In this document: positions 10,761-23,900 of the stretch, in pieces
Layout: every line of letters starts with the position of its first letter
Position numbering within the stretch: position 1 is the first letter of the stretch
Assembly (NCBI GenBank): GCA_013398615.1
Contig: VZSR01000520.1
Span: forward strand, 20,184,891 to 20,248,890
DNA length: 64,000 nucleotides
From: Brachypodius melanocephalos
Lineage: Eukaryota; Chordata; Aves; Passeriformes; Pycnonotidae
Reading direction: 5' to 3'
Notes under the pieces: model-generated
Told to the model about the DNA's origin: nothing
The model's database searches: none
Seen by the model: the letters and a program-made list of their open reading frames with translations, nothing else
Made by a program: the position numbers and the translations under genes

Positions 10761-11820
10761 CTAATCAGTCCTTTACTAAATTAAAATATAGGAACCAGAG
10801 GGGAAGCAATTTCGATGTAAAGAATTACCGTGCGCGCTCCCAGAACGAAATAGTATTGAAATGAGGACGGTGCTCTCTGCGACAGACAGATTTGTCACCC
10901 AGGAGCAGTTGAGCTAAGATAAACTATAAAATTATACATCCGCTGTATAGATCCCATAGATCTGCACGTGTGGGAGATTACGTATCCCACACGTACACAA
11001 TAATAAAATAAGGATATGGAGCTGTTAAAAAACTTCAGCCCAATAAAGAGTACAGCGGGGTGATTGTTACAGGGCAGCGGGCGCTGGGTGGTTAATTGCC
11101 CACCTAGCTAAAGGCTCAGAGATTCATTATAATGTGGGAAGAAATTAAAGCGGAAAAAAAGTGATACATTTTCCTGTCAATTCATTTATCTTCGATTTCA
11201 AGTTATTCTTTAACCTCTGTAAGAAATAGGAACTAACTGTGCGAGAGGGGTGTGTGTGCGTGTGTGCATATACACTACAGACACACAGTACCTACGCCTG
11301 TGTTTGTGGTGTACAAGTGTGTGTGATCTGAGCACGTGAATTGGCTCACAAACAGTGGAAAATGGTGACAGTTCCATTTTTCCTCTTTAATTAGGAAATA
11401 TTCCTTGATTGTCTTGGCACCCATTACTTCCTAATAACTCCACAGAACCAGGAGAAGAAGAATAAATGTCTGCTGCAAGTAATCTGCTATAAAGCAATTA
11501 TTTTACTAGGATAATATGCAATTGCAAGTACACAGTAACGGCCATGAATGAGATGCAAAGGCAAAAAATTAATAAAAATAAAGGCTACTGGAGTAATGAT
11601 AATATTTGAGAGTACGTACAATTCAATGGGTCGCAGTAAGAAATATCTAGCCTTGGTAACGTAGCTCTGTTACAGGTAAACTGCAAAGAAACTTTCCCTT
11701 TTCATGTGTTTCAGGCAGCAAAATGCTGGGTTTAGAAGACTGCGAGCCAGTTTCCTGCACGCTACTATAATTAATTTGCGTACGGAGATCAAAGATCCGA
11801 GGGCGAAGGAAATTATTGAT
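10761..11820. promoter_or_regulatory. Candidate conserved non-coding element between islands 4 and 5
   Basis: AT-rich, non-coding sequence with many homeodomain-like ATTA motifs, a 10-bp-arm inverted repeat with a CACGTG E-box (10966-10994), and a GT-rich patch (11248-11330). Open frames are short and domain-free. Regulatory function is inferred from composition and context only. Confidence 0.35.
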
Positions 11821-12796
11821 TCTGCCAGAAAACGCTTCCCTGGCGCAGCCCACGGTCAGCCGCCACCCACGGCAGGTAAGCTGCTGCGTGAAACTATTTT
11901 TAACTGAACAAAAGACTAAGCAAACATCTGACGTCAGGGAGGAGCAGCGTTCCCGGAGGAAGCGGGGGCCGGCGGCGGTGCCGGGCTGCCCGTCCCATCC
12001 CCGCCCGTGGCCGGCACCCACCGACAGCAGCGCGGCGGTGCCCGGCGGCCTCACCGCGGCCTCCCCCGCTCCGGGCGCGGCGCGGCGGCCTCGGGGAGCG
12101 GGCTGTGGTCCGCCGGGACCGGCCTGAGGCTGCAGGGATGCCCCAGAGGTGACAAAGAGCAGGCGCGGCGCCCATCGGGGAAGGCCAGTGACACTACTCC
12201 TGCAGACGCTGGTCTCTAAATTCTGCGTGGGATTTTAAAAACCAGACGCTGCTTTTACCCGCGACGAATTTGCTGTGTTTACCTGCAAGGTACCCAAAGG
12301 CTTGGGGCGCTCGGCAGGCGAGCGCTGGCCCTGTCGCGCTGGGCGCGGTGGCCGTGCGGCACCAGCGCAGGGCTCGGGGGACGCCCCAGCCTCCCGCAGC
12401 GCCGCGGCCCAAACTTCGACTGTGGTGTGAGCGTGAATAAACACGAGAAACGCTGTGAAGTTCAGCGGGCGGGAGAAGCCCTGGGCTAGCTCTGCCATCA
12501 GCGCTGCACAAGGCGATGGCCGGCCGCCCTCCCTGCCCGGCTGTGCTTGGCGCAGAGGGGGCTTCCCCCGGGAACCTCTCGCCCCCCCGGGCCGGCGGGG
12601 AGAGCTCTGACCCTCACCTCTCTCTAGTGACCGCCAACACGAGGAAGCCTCGAACGGGCCGGCTTTCACCCCTGTTTGAAACATCCTTTGCCCTTCCCTC
12701 CCTCGCCCCCCACGCCTGGCCGGGGGTGCCCCGCTCTGCTCCGGCTCCTGCCTGCGCTCGGTTCTTCCTTACAAGGGCGCCTGCGGCCGAGCTGGG
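11821..12796. promoter_or_regulatory. CpG island 5, truncated by assembly gap
   Basis: CpG-dense DNA runs up to the N block at 12797. A near-perfect donor, CGGCAG/GTAAGC (GT at 11876-11877, plus strand), sits near its left edge. Open frames on both strands (up to about 150 codons) are GC artefacts with no domain. Confidence 0.6.
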
Positions 12797-12896
12797 NNNN
12801 NNNNNNNNNNNNNNNNNNNNNNNNNNNNNNNNNNNNNNNNNNNNNNNNNNNNNNNNNNNNNNNNNNNNNNNNNNNNNNNNNNNNNNNNNNNNNNNN
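12797..12896. other. Assembly gap of exactly 100 N
   Basis: Exactly 100 unknown bases. A round number usually marks a gap of unknown true length. It interrupts a GC-rich island, the usual place where short-read assemblies of bird genomes fail. Translations across it have no meaning. Confidence 0.98.
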
Positions 12897-14500
12897 AGCA
12901 TCGGTGCTCGTTCCCCTGTATATTTGAGGGAGGGAGAAGAGGGTCGGGAGACATTGTTGTCAGTGGCGATTGTTAACCCAAATAATAATAATAAAGAAAA
13001 ATCGTTACAGCTGGGTGCTGGCTGAATATGGCAATTACTATTATTGCCAATCACGATTAGAAATAATTATACTGAAAGCAGGGAGGGTTCAGCTGCCAAG
13101 GTGTTTTGAATAATCGCTTCAAAATGAACAGCAAAATACTAGGTTCCCACACAGGGACGATCGCAAACTTTCAGTTGCAGCAGTGTATAGAGGAGCTCTT
13201 ATCACGGGTGAGCTCGTTTACTTGTGAAGATTCAATTTCTCACCTCTTCCAGGTCCAGTGCTGTTCTGTTCCCCCGCCACCCTGCACGGTGCCCCCCCCA
13301 GAGTGCCCGTCCGGCTCCCCTTCACCAATTCCCTGAACACACCCGGTGGCCAAACACCTTCCCTAGGCAGCGGTGCTCGAGTCCCTCCATCTTCAACAAA
13401 AACGAAGCAGACTGCTAGGGATGACATGGGTCCAGGCTGCAACTCCACTCGCTGTGTTTATTTTGTGCAATTCGATGCAGGCCCTCTCATTTCAGCTGTT
13501 TGAAACGATGTGTCACTAGGAAGAGGTCACAGGTGACTGGCAAGTTCAACCTACTTAGCTCAATTATCCAAGTTTCATTTCCAAATTGTGTTCAATTTGA
13601 TCTTCCTGCTTCCCTCCAAATTATCTCAGAGAAAAAAAATCAAATGAAAGCAGACAATTTAAGCCAAATCCTGTATACCATTATTTATATGCAAAACCAT
13701 TTTTGTGATATATACTCCCCTTAATGACTATGGAATGCCAGATCTTTCCAAGTGAATTTACAAACCTAGCCATCAAATTATTTCAAAGGCAGGCCTATTA
13801 GGGACAAAAATAATTACGAACTTTCAGAAGCTTTGTAAAAACATAAGTTTCTGAATGTTGTCTCTTTAAATTTTTCTTAAGTTTGTTTTTAATTTAAGCC
13901 TGGAGGCACAGTAGAGAGATATGCAGAGTTTAATAAGGAGTTTGGAAAATAATATGCTATAATCCAGTGCCGAGCTACTTCTCCATAAAATATGGATAAA
14001 GAATCAATTCATAAGCACAAATACCTACTAGGATGGAGTTTTAACAAACATTTCACATGAGAACTCTTATATGCATTATTAAGAAGATAACAAAAGTGCT
14101 TCAAATCAAGCCCTATACCGTCACATCTGGAAATGGTCTTTTCTGTCTAATTTTCATTTTTTCTCTCAAAAAAATGTTAGAAGAAAAACTAGTCTGTCCC
14201 CTTGTATATTAATTGTTACCATCAGCTTTTAATCAGCAACCTGTATAGTTAGATTTACAGAATCCATGCCACGTTGCCCCTTTAGAGAGCAGTAAAATGA
14301 AGATAAGTATCTTTATTCACTTATAGAATCCGATGTTAAAACCAAACCCACACACAAACAGCATATACATTGCTCTATGCGTACAGACAGCCGCGTGGCT
14401 ACATAGACACAACACACTTATACATGGAAACGAGTCACGACCATGTGTTGGAAAACATCATAAAAACTATCTCTGCATTTCACCACATCCTGAGTCAGAC
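12897..14500. other. Transition from CpG-rich block to AT-rich desert
   Basis: Non-coding. Immediately right of the gap the sequence becomes AT-rich, with an AATAATAATAATAA run near 12980 and a small GC-rich patch at 13250-13400. A donor-like CACGG/GTGAGC lies near 13205. Nothing here is convincingly coding. Confidence 0.4.
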
Positions 14501-17500
14501 ATCATCAGATAAGAAGTAACCTAGGGAAAACTAGTTTATAATCAGACATAGCCAATTTCTGAAAGCATTGGATCCATAGCAAGCTTTGCTGTATGATGCT
14601 TAAGCACAATTTTAAAGAAAGCTTTTCAGGCTTTTTAGTCAAGTAAAGCATTACTATGAAGGAAAGAAGGGTAAATAAGCTCCCCTCAGGTTGCAAAGAG
14701 TTGATACAATTTTGGTTATTTTTTTTTCCTAATGTATAAGAGTATTTTTTTCTAATGTATAATTAATGGAATTACATTCTGAGGACAAAGATAAAAGATG
14801 TATCTAAGATCTACTACTACTATTTTTTAAAATAAATGTGGTATTTTCCCTTGGAAAAGCAAGGGAAGAAAAGTATTTTCCAAACAGAAGCAGCAAAAAC
14901 TATTTAGAAGAAAAAACATAAGCAATGGGGTTTTTAAAAATACTCTGGAGTTTTCTGAACAACTCTGATGTACTCACATTCTTATCACAACTATTTTCTT
15001 TTTACTGTTGTAAGTGGATATTCAAGCTAAATTGATGCTTTATGTATATCCTGTCTCAATTTGTAATACTCTATTCTCTGTAAGAAGATAATTTGAAAAA
15101 AAAAATACAAAAAAGAAGAAGTGATACCACTGACAACAATTTACTTAAATTCAAAAACCTTGAAATTGATGCATCTCCTATCAATCATAGTCAGAAGCCA
15201 CAGTAAAACACATCCAACATTTGTATATCAAAACTGCAACTAAAAAACCCCTGTTTTGTTCAATTTCAATGTCCTTCAACATGTTGTCATTTTATACACT
15301 GATATTACTGGGGGATTTTTACTATGAGTTGGCTTTCTTCTGTCAAACACACAAGACAGTAACCTTGCAAAATTAAAGTGCATGCCATTATACTGCACAG
15401 ATGTTTGTTCTCACTCAGTTACTGACAATGAAATACTTATTAAATAATAATAAGGTGGTATTGACTTCTCTATTCTGTCGATATGAAGATCTGTTGATCT
15501 GTGAGGTTAATATTGATGTAAACATTTCATCAGGAGGGCAAATAAATTCCAATACTGGCATAAAAAATGCCTCCTCCCTGCCCCAACTTTGCAGATTAAC
15601 AGGAGCTAGTCCTTTTTTGTACTGGTGTATGAGCACCAATTCAACCCTATCAGCAAGTGCATGCTACTGCTGAAGCAAATCCTTGATGTTACTTTCAGGA
15701 ACATATTCCAAAAATGTCTATCAGAGGTGTTTAGAACTAAACTCAAACGATGCCAAGCACCTAGGGTCTCCAGTAATTCTGCATGTTCTCTTGTGAATGG
15801 CACATTTCCTTTCAGTATTACTGTGAGGCTTTATTGGTGCAACCTCAATAAAGAGATTTCTGTTTGAGTCAGGAAAATGAGAGAAAGGCCTTTATAAAAA
15901 AAAAAAGAAATAGGATGATCTCCCTGTCAAAATATTATTTTTATTTGTTGTTTCATCAAAACATCACTGGAAGTTCCCTCTCTTTACCCTCTGCCACAGA
16001 ACACAATATTGTACACATTTTGAACAATACAAAGAGCCATTTAACTTGATGGCTCTGGCAGAAGAAGCTACTTTCTTATTCATTATTATCTCTAGATTTT
16101 CCTTCATTCTGTTTAAGGGAAGCTTAGAGCTGCTCTTTATAGAAGAATACTCCATCAGTCAGGTAGGTCTCATACTTTGATAGCATTATTTCAGCATATA
16201 ATTTTTAATGTGTGGTACTTAAACATGTACAGAGAATCCATGTAACTTGCTTCTGGGCTTTTGGATGGAAGTTAAAATGATGTGACCTAATATGTAAGAA
16301 AATAAGAGGCCATATGTTTTTCGATACTAGTGCCAAAAGAAGCACTTGTCAATTTTCCCCTTTTGGTTATTAATTAGGGCCTCAATCCTGCCCTTCAGTT
16401 TGCAGAAGTAAAACACAGGTGTGAAGCAACTCTTCCTGTCTCTTTGCCAGAGAAGACAACTCTGCCTTGTCAACAGTGTGACTGTTGACAGGGGAAGAGC
16501 TCAGTCACACAGAGCTTACTGCAAGGCAGCAACATAAAATTCAAAACATTACTGTGGTCTGCTCTTGCCAGAGACCACAGCCTGGTTTCTAGGGCAGAAG
16601 AGCCATTTTCACAGCCTCCTCCCCCTTGCCTGTCTGTAGCAGAACTGCTGTGCCTCAGCAGGGAAAGTTGGGCAAGGATTTGGCACCTTCTCTGTATCAT
16701 GGTGACATCTCGTTGGTAGGACAGTGTAGGAAAAACCACATCCTTGCTATTTGTGCTACTTCTCCTCTGAAGGTGCGAGGCTGGCCATCTGTTGCTCCTT
16801 CAAGGGATCACTTAGGGGTCTAATACCTTTTATTTTGTTGTCTGTAAAATGTGATGACTTGTGTCTGAGAAAGGTAACAAAAATATTTCTTTTTTGACCT
16901 CATGCTTTCTCGTTCTTCCCAGCGCATGTGCAGTAGAACTGTGTTGCTGGGTTTTTTGCACCTCAGGCCATGATGCTGTTTGAAGACTCCTGTCTCTGCA
17001 AATTCCTGCATTCACCCAAATCTCCGTTGAAGGCAATGAGATTTTGTGTTTTGCCACGCTGTCTGCTTTTATGTGTTTTTTAGATCTTTTTATCCTTGTA
17101 TGTCTTGAGGAACTTTCTCCTACAATTATCTGAACTATTTCCCAATATCTGTGTAATGATAGTCAGATGGCAGAGCATCTGGGAACAGTGCTTTGGTTCA
17201 TGGGTACCTTGTTTTCTACCATGTGGTTGGACGGTCTCAAAAAAAATTCTTTCTAGCGCACATGTCAAGTAATTCTGGTAAAATAAGAATCAACAGAATA
17301 AGAAAGTTTTCAAGTTTTAATTCACATTGAGATTTTCTGAAAGTTTTTCTGAAATTTTCAAAACCAACATTTAGGCAATTTAGAGGCATGGTTTTTGGCA
17401 ACCTCAGGACTCTGGGTCAGGGTTCCACAGGTACAATATAAGAATTAGACTAGGGTTTTGAGCTGCAGAATGTCTTTGTATGCATTTATCTGAAACATCC

Positions 17501-20500
17501 TCGGTTTTGCAGATCTTGTGCATGCAAAAGGATCCAGCAAATAAGTTTAATACTTTTAGTAACAACTATATTTGAGAAATATTATCATATAACACTATTT
17601 CAGTGCGTGCCTTTGCAAGGGCAAGGTGTATTCTCCATGAAGTTCTCCTTAATATTTCAAGCTCATTCTTCTCTGTGGTTTCAAGGCTGGAGATTCTGTA
17701 CTTGTGTTTCTTACATGGCATAATGATATCGAAGGAACAAACATTCTGCTAGTGAATTCAGCTGAATAAGAGAAGAAATCCGGAATGACTGGGGGCTCCC
17801 ATCTCTAGTCATGTGCTTCACAGCACAGATTGCAAGAGAAGGAACAGGCAGCAAACTGTGTAAAATGAGCACAGGTAATTCCAACGCTGTGAAAACACTC
17901 CTGCCTTGAGAGCACTAGCAATGAAAAGGTTACAAGAAAGGGGTAATAAAAATATCAAAAGAAACCAAACAGAGATAGGTTTCTTTGCAAGTAGAGAAGC
18001 TGCTTTCTAAGATGGTGGCCTTATATACAAGTGCATTTGTCTTCCAGACCCACTGCTGTTGATTACAATTCTGATGCCACTGGAGGGGTTACAGTTTTGT
18101 TGAGTTTCTGGATCTCAATTGCGCTGTCAAGAGGTCATTCTTTCTGGTAATAAGGTAGCAAGTGACCCCTGGGAGAGAAGGAAAACAATTGACTCTTGAA
18201 AGCAGAAACATATACTGAAGTCTAGAGTAGATTTCTGGCAGTGGCCCAGATCTTTTCTCATAGCATTTGTCATTGTAGCAATGAAAAAATTGTGGGAGCT
18301 CTACAGGCAGCCAAAAAAGGAAAACAGAGCACAACAACAACAAAACAGCTAGATGTAATTTATTTTTGAATTATATTTTAGAGCAGGTTGTTTTTTGTTT
18401 GTCACAATGTTGGTTCACTTGTTAAAGATGTGGATCCCACTACATAGAAATCTGTTGCTTATTTTAAAGTAAACGATTATCAAATGACGACACTTCAAAA
18501 CATTTTTTGCTTTAATTTGAAGTGAAGTCATTTGAGTTTGAAACATATGCCTTTGTTAAATGCAGAATATTTTGTTGTCAAAACCAGACAACTTCATTTT
18601 GTGTCCACTGCTTGTAACTATTGCTGATCCTGGATGTCACTGACAATATTAGTCTTGGCAATAAGCCTTTACAGATGCTGCTTTATTTATTATTATTACT
18701 GTTAATGTTATTATTCTTATTGTTATTGTTGTCATTATTATCAAGTCAAATGGTCTCACCATATAATTATAGTTCACCAGAAAATGCCATGTTGCATTTG
18801 ATTTGCTCTTGAAGTATTATTCTACTTTGTACAACTGAATAAAACTCACTTCTAAGAAATAATTAAGCTGAGGTCTCCATGCAAAGGTTTTCCACATCTT
18901 TCTGAATAGTGACTTCACTATTTCACAATGTTACCATGTTGTTTTACTTTGTTGTAGTAAAAGCACACAAAAACTGTGCATGCACACATGAAGTACATGT
19001 ACCCCCACACAAATACAACTGACACAAATGATTTATGTTATACTTGCAAGCTTTTAATGTGGAGTTCAAATTTACTACAAGCCCCAGCATTGCAGCTGAC
19101 GTACATGCATTCACCCCATCATTTAACTGAAGTACCCAAGGTGGGACTGTAGAAGCTTCAGTCTTCCTCAGTTGTCACTGGGGAAAGGCAGGCACATCCA
19201 GAGACACTCCTTTTAAGGTACTTGGCTTTCTTCATTGGATGTAGAGCAAATCCAGAGCAAAACTACTCCTAAAGTCGAACAAATGGCCTAAATTGATTGC
19301 AAGGAATCATTGCTGGCACAAGCAAAGGGACGACATGTCTCCTGCTGTCATCTGTATATTCTGGGCCAAAAATATCTTTTGGTTTAGAATCTAAAATACC
19401 TCATATAGATAATCATGTGAAGACTTACACAGAAAGAAACTGAACAAAAAAAACCAGACAGCTAGTCTGCACTGGTCACCTTCTTTTACTCTGCAGTTCA
19501 CTTATTTAACTCATTTGTCTTAGCATTAGATGAAATATGCTGAGGAGGAGGATCCCGAGACAAATGTATGGTAGGTGAGATATGATGGTAAGGGTGCATT
19601 AATTACAGAACAAATTTAGATGCCTAAATTAGAAGAGGTGACCTTTGGATTAGGATTTGAGGTGCTTAGGGATACCTTTTAGAAAGCTAAAGCAAAGAAA
19701 AATGAAATGAAATTTTTGCTAAGGGATTTGTGTCACAACATGCAGAGAAGGAGGTATTTGCGTATCTAGAGTGAAAGAAAAACCCCCTTGCATTATTGCC
19801 TGGTAAAATCCTGACAACCTCCTGCCTTGTTGCATTAGGAAAAATGGGAAGAACAAAGAACATCTTGAAGAAGCCCTAATCTCACACCACACAGAGTTCC
19901 ATGGAATAGACTGGAAGGGAGAGAGGTGTTACTTGTTGAGCAGTATGAGAGAGGCTGGCTGCAAAAATGACTTTTCCTCATGACCCTATCTGGGCATAGT
20001 AAAATTAGTAATAGGTAGTTTCACCTTAACTTCTCTCTTTCTCCCTCCTCGTGTTCCCTGCCAGGAAATAGCAATGGGTTTGTATATATATATATATATA
20101 TTTCAATATCCAAGGGAGTGTCAGATTTATCTTATCTCTTTCTCAGCACAGCTCATTGAAAATAATTTTCATACAACTATGTTGTCTCATGTTTTATTCC
20201 ATCACAAAAGCAAATTTTAAAAAGCTCTAGTGTGATTAAAATGACTGATCTACATTCATTCTGAAGACCTTTCCTCTAATATTTTTTAGCTAAGAATAAT
20301 TGTGATGTCTGATGTTATAATTCTTGTAAGGGTGAACTTCTGTCCCAAGCAGATTATTTTAACTGGAATTTGTACATATTTATAATTACATTTATAATTT
20401 AGGATCCTAGAATGCACTATTTGCTTAAAGAATAGGAAGGTTACTTTCAGATCCTTTAATTTAGAGCATCTGTTGTTGAAGGAGCTGCAAGTTTATTTAC

Positions 20501-20900
20501 TCATTAAGTAAAATTCTCAACAGGTAATATTAAAAACAGTACCTTGCTGTCCAGAATAACAGTAATGGAAAACAAAAATCAAATGCTAATGTTAGCCATA
20601 AGATAAACTAACTGGTGACATGCTCTATTGTGTGCTGGAGCTCTGTCAGCTTGTCAAGAGGAATTAGTTCTCAGGCAAGGTATTTATAGCAACATAAGAC
20701 TGGAAGCCATCACCAGGGTCACAGAATCATTGTAATAGAAGAGAATTTGCTAAATAACATTCCCTCATGATCCTATGAAAATTTTCCCCTTAGCTTCTCT
20801 AAACTCCCTGCTGGTCCATTTTTACTGCAGAGCTGGCATTCAGCTTTCCTGACCACAGGATCAAGATTTACTGGCCAGACACCGAAGCAATTTAATACCT
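14501..20900. other. Intergenic desert, no gene recognised
   Basis: AT-rich unique-looking sequence. Open frames are all under 100 codons and without domains. Minor features are an interrupted TTATTA-rich tract (about 18682-18745), a hairpin at 16468-16490 and a (TA)n run at 20083-20101. No full-length transposon was recognised. Confidence 0.5.
20083..20101. repeat. (TA)n microsatellite
   Basis: Nine to ten TA units in a row. Confidence 0.9.
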
Positions 20901-23900
20901 CTGGGTGCATTGGTTCACCCTGACCTACATCCTGGTTCCAGTGTGTCACTGCCAGAGTAAGGAAGGGGGAATACTCATTGCTCCTTTCTGAAAATCAAGA
21001 AATGCACCAGAAAGAATAAAAATTCTTCCTGCATGTTGCAGCTAATCAAGAACTGCTTTGCAGTAGGATAAATAAAGTATAACTACAGCACAGATACACC
21101 TTCAATGCACTTCGTTTAGGAACTGAGAGCAAGGGCTGCTCTTCTGCCCTTATCTCTTACAATGAAGCTTTCAAGATTTTGAAGCAGCTGGTGTCCAGAT
21201 AATTTAGAGATTTGCAGGCAGAATTGCACACAGAAGTGAGGAGGAATCTGTTGCCAAGGCCTGAGCAACTGAGGTCTGTGGTGATTCATCCCCCTCACAA
21301 GGCAGACAGCTGTTTCCAGCAGGATCTGCAGCTTTTGGGTGGACTTGCTGGGCCAGCGTGCTTCCTCCTGCAAAGCTATTAAAGTGAGGGGAATTACATA
21401 TGGGATGAACTTGGCTCTTTAGGTGTGGGAAAAACCATTTCCAGTACTGACATATGGATATTAGCACTTCTTTATGCAGGGCTTACAGACAGGCTTTAGG
21501 AATGTTTACAAGGTGGGAAGGACAATGAAAAAACATGTAAAATCATTTCATCCTGATTCATCTTTGCAAGGCACTGTGCGTGTGGATCATTCTCTTTCCA
21601 GCTGGCTGTGTCTGTCAGAACCTTTTTCCCAAATCTCAACCTCATAGCCCTCCTACACTGAGGGATTTGGGCTCTGTCCAGGAGAGGTCTGGGAAGAACG
21701 TATATATTTCCTCTGCACTCCCACAGGCTTCTTATTCTTGGATAACACTGCTGAAAAGTCCACATTAACCAAGCAAAAATTTCAGAAGAGTTGCTGTGAC
21801 ACAGGACTGAGCCAAATCCTCCTGTCATCCATATGTACTGTGGGCATTGCCCTGGAACCAGAGCCCTCAGTCCTACCCTGGCAATCAAAGGATGGAAACT
21901 GTTTCCCACCTGCAGAAGAACTTCAGGAAGACCAAGCCATTTGCTCTTATTAGCCCCTGTGTCTCTGTCCAGAGTGATAATACATCTGCTGAGTCCACTT
22001 AAATTAAAATAATAAACTGAACCAAGCACTGTGTTTTTTTTAACCCAGTGGGCTAGCTGTGTTTCCAGGCTGCAGAATCTGAAGTGCAAGTGGAGTGACA
22101 CAGCTGGCCAGACCAGTACCTTTTTTCCTGGATGCCACAGCACCAGCAATCCATCCACTGGACAATGACCACTGGAGGAGCTGACCACACCATGACCCTT
22201 CTCCCTGGGTACACCTCGTTTAACATTTATTTGCTTTCTCCATCGTGGGGTCTCTGCATTCCAGAAGGCTGCTGTAGTGGCAAGGGGGTGTAATCTAAAC
22301 TTATTTTACACTGCCTACCTTTGTAGGTGAGGGGCTTTAGCCATTCCTGTAACACTATATTATATATCCAGGAATACGGTGTGGGAAGCTCTTAACTGTT
22401 AATGATGCAAAGGCACAGTGTCAGTCTTCAGTCAAAAGTGAGTTTAGCTTTGACAAAGAGATGCAAATCATTTCACTTCATGTCACAGCAGAATTTGGCC
22501 AGACACTCTCAAAATTTTGTTCCAATTAGTCTCAGTGTATGAGGCATAGAAAACATTTGGATATAGGGGAACAATTGCAAACTGCTATTCACTTCAGCAT
22601 TCATCTATCTCTGCTGCTGCTTGATTTAATGATTTCCTGCTAATGCATCTTCAGATACATGTTTGGAAGAGATGAGTAACTGCTTGACTTGAATCTTGAA
22701 AATCAAATATCAAGATGCAACCGGCACGAAAGTGCTTAATTTAATTGTCTGTATGCTAAATGTATTGCAGAGAAGGGGTAACAAGGTATTTCTGAAACAG
22801 CACCAAGGAACTCTTGATCTGAGTTATCATCTGTGAGTTAGGGCTCAGAGGGTTCATGTCTCATTCAGCCACTGAAACCTAAATAAATTTGGATACCTCA
22901 TTAGCCTATTTTTACACAACTCCCTTAAATAACACTAATCATTACAGCTTTTACATGGTTCCTTCCTGAAAATTCATTATGTTTGATGAGACAGTGAAAC
23001 AAAATGTATTAGATATATGAAAACTGGATACTGATTCTGAAGGAAACTTTTTAGAAAAATAAACTCCTGAATTTCAAACACTATTTTGATTCTGAAAACA
23101 ATCCCAAGGCCATCTCAGGTAAGAGCAGACCTCAGGTTTATTCACATTTATATACAGGAACCTACATAAGGATGGGGGCATAGGAAGGAACAGCTGTAAG
23201 TATGATTATTCTTACCACCCCTGTTAAAAGTGAGAGAGCTGAGAAAGCATAGAATGGTGTTTGACGGTGCAAAAATGCTAGCTCATGACTTTTATTTCCT
23301 TCCAAAACAACCCAGCATTTTAAAACTTCCCCATTACAATTCAGCCAAGGTCACTGAGACCCTTGGTGATGTGCTGAGCATGACCAACTCATACAAGTCA
23401 ACAGTGTTTGAGGCAGAATTACTTTATGTGTAAAATACGAAAAAAATAAATGTAAGTTACAGCTTTGGGAAATGCCTGTGGACCACAACAATAAACAAAA
23501 AATGCTTCATTGCCTTTAAGATGGTAGGAGATGGAGCTTATTCAGATAATTCCTTTTTTATTTTCTTTGTCCCTTCTTCCCTGTACTCCTTGTGCTCTTT
23601 CCCCCTTCTGTCTTGGTGTAGGCCTCTTCCTGAAAACAGCAGCTTTCAGAAGACACTAAAAATTCTGAGGATAAACTTCATTAATCTAATTTTAATTAAG
23701 AATAAGCAAACCCTTGAGATGCATAGAGTGTAAGTAGTACCAAAATGTAACATACGATTTACACTAAAAGCAGCAGAAGCTGGAGCCCAGAAGAGAAACA
23801 CATCTTGCAGATGACAACAATGGTGCCTTAGAATTTCCTTCTGAACATATTTACACATTTTCATAACCCTTTGCTCTATCTTCATAGTCTCAAATCCTAG

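Noticed and set aside
12516..13054. Frames spanning the N gap on both strands
   Set aside because: They depend on 100 unknown bases of unknown true length.
20690..20760. CACAGAATCAT motif resembling a CR1 end
   Set aside because: Only about 11 bases match and the flanks do not continue as CR1.
21496..22188. 230-codon minus-strand open frame
   Set aside because: The longest frame outside the islands, but it begins with GTG, the first in-frame ATG is near codon 121, and no domain is recognisable.
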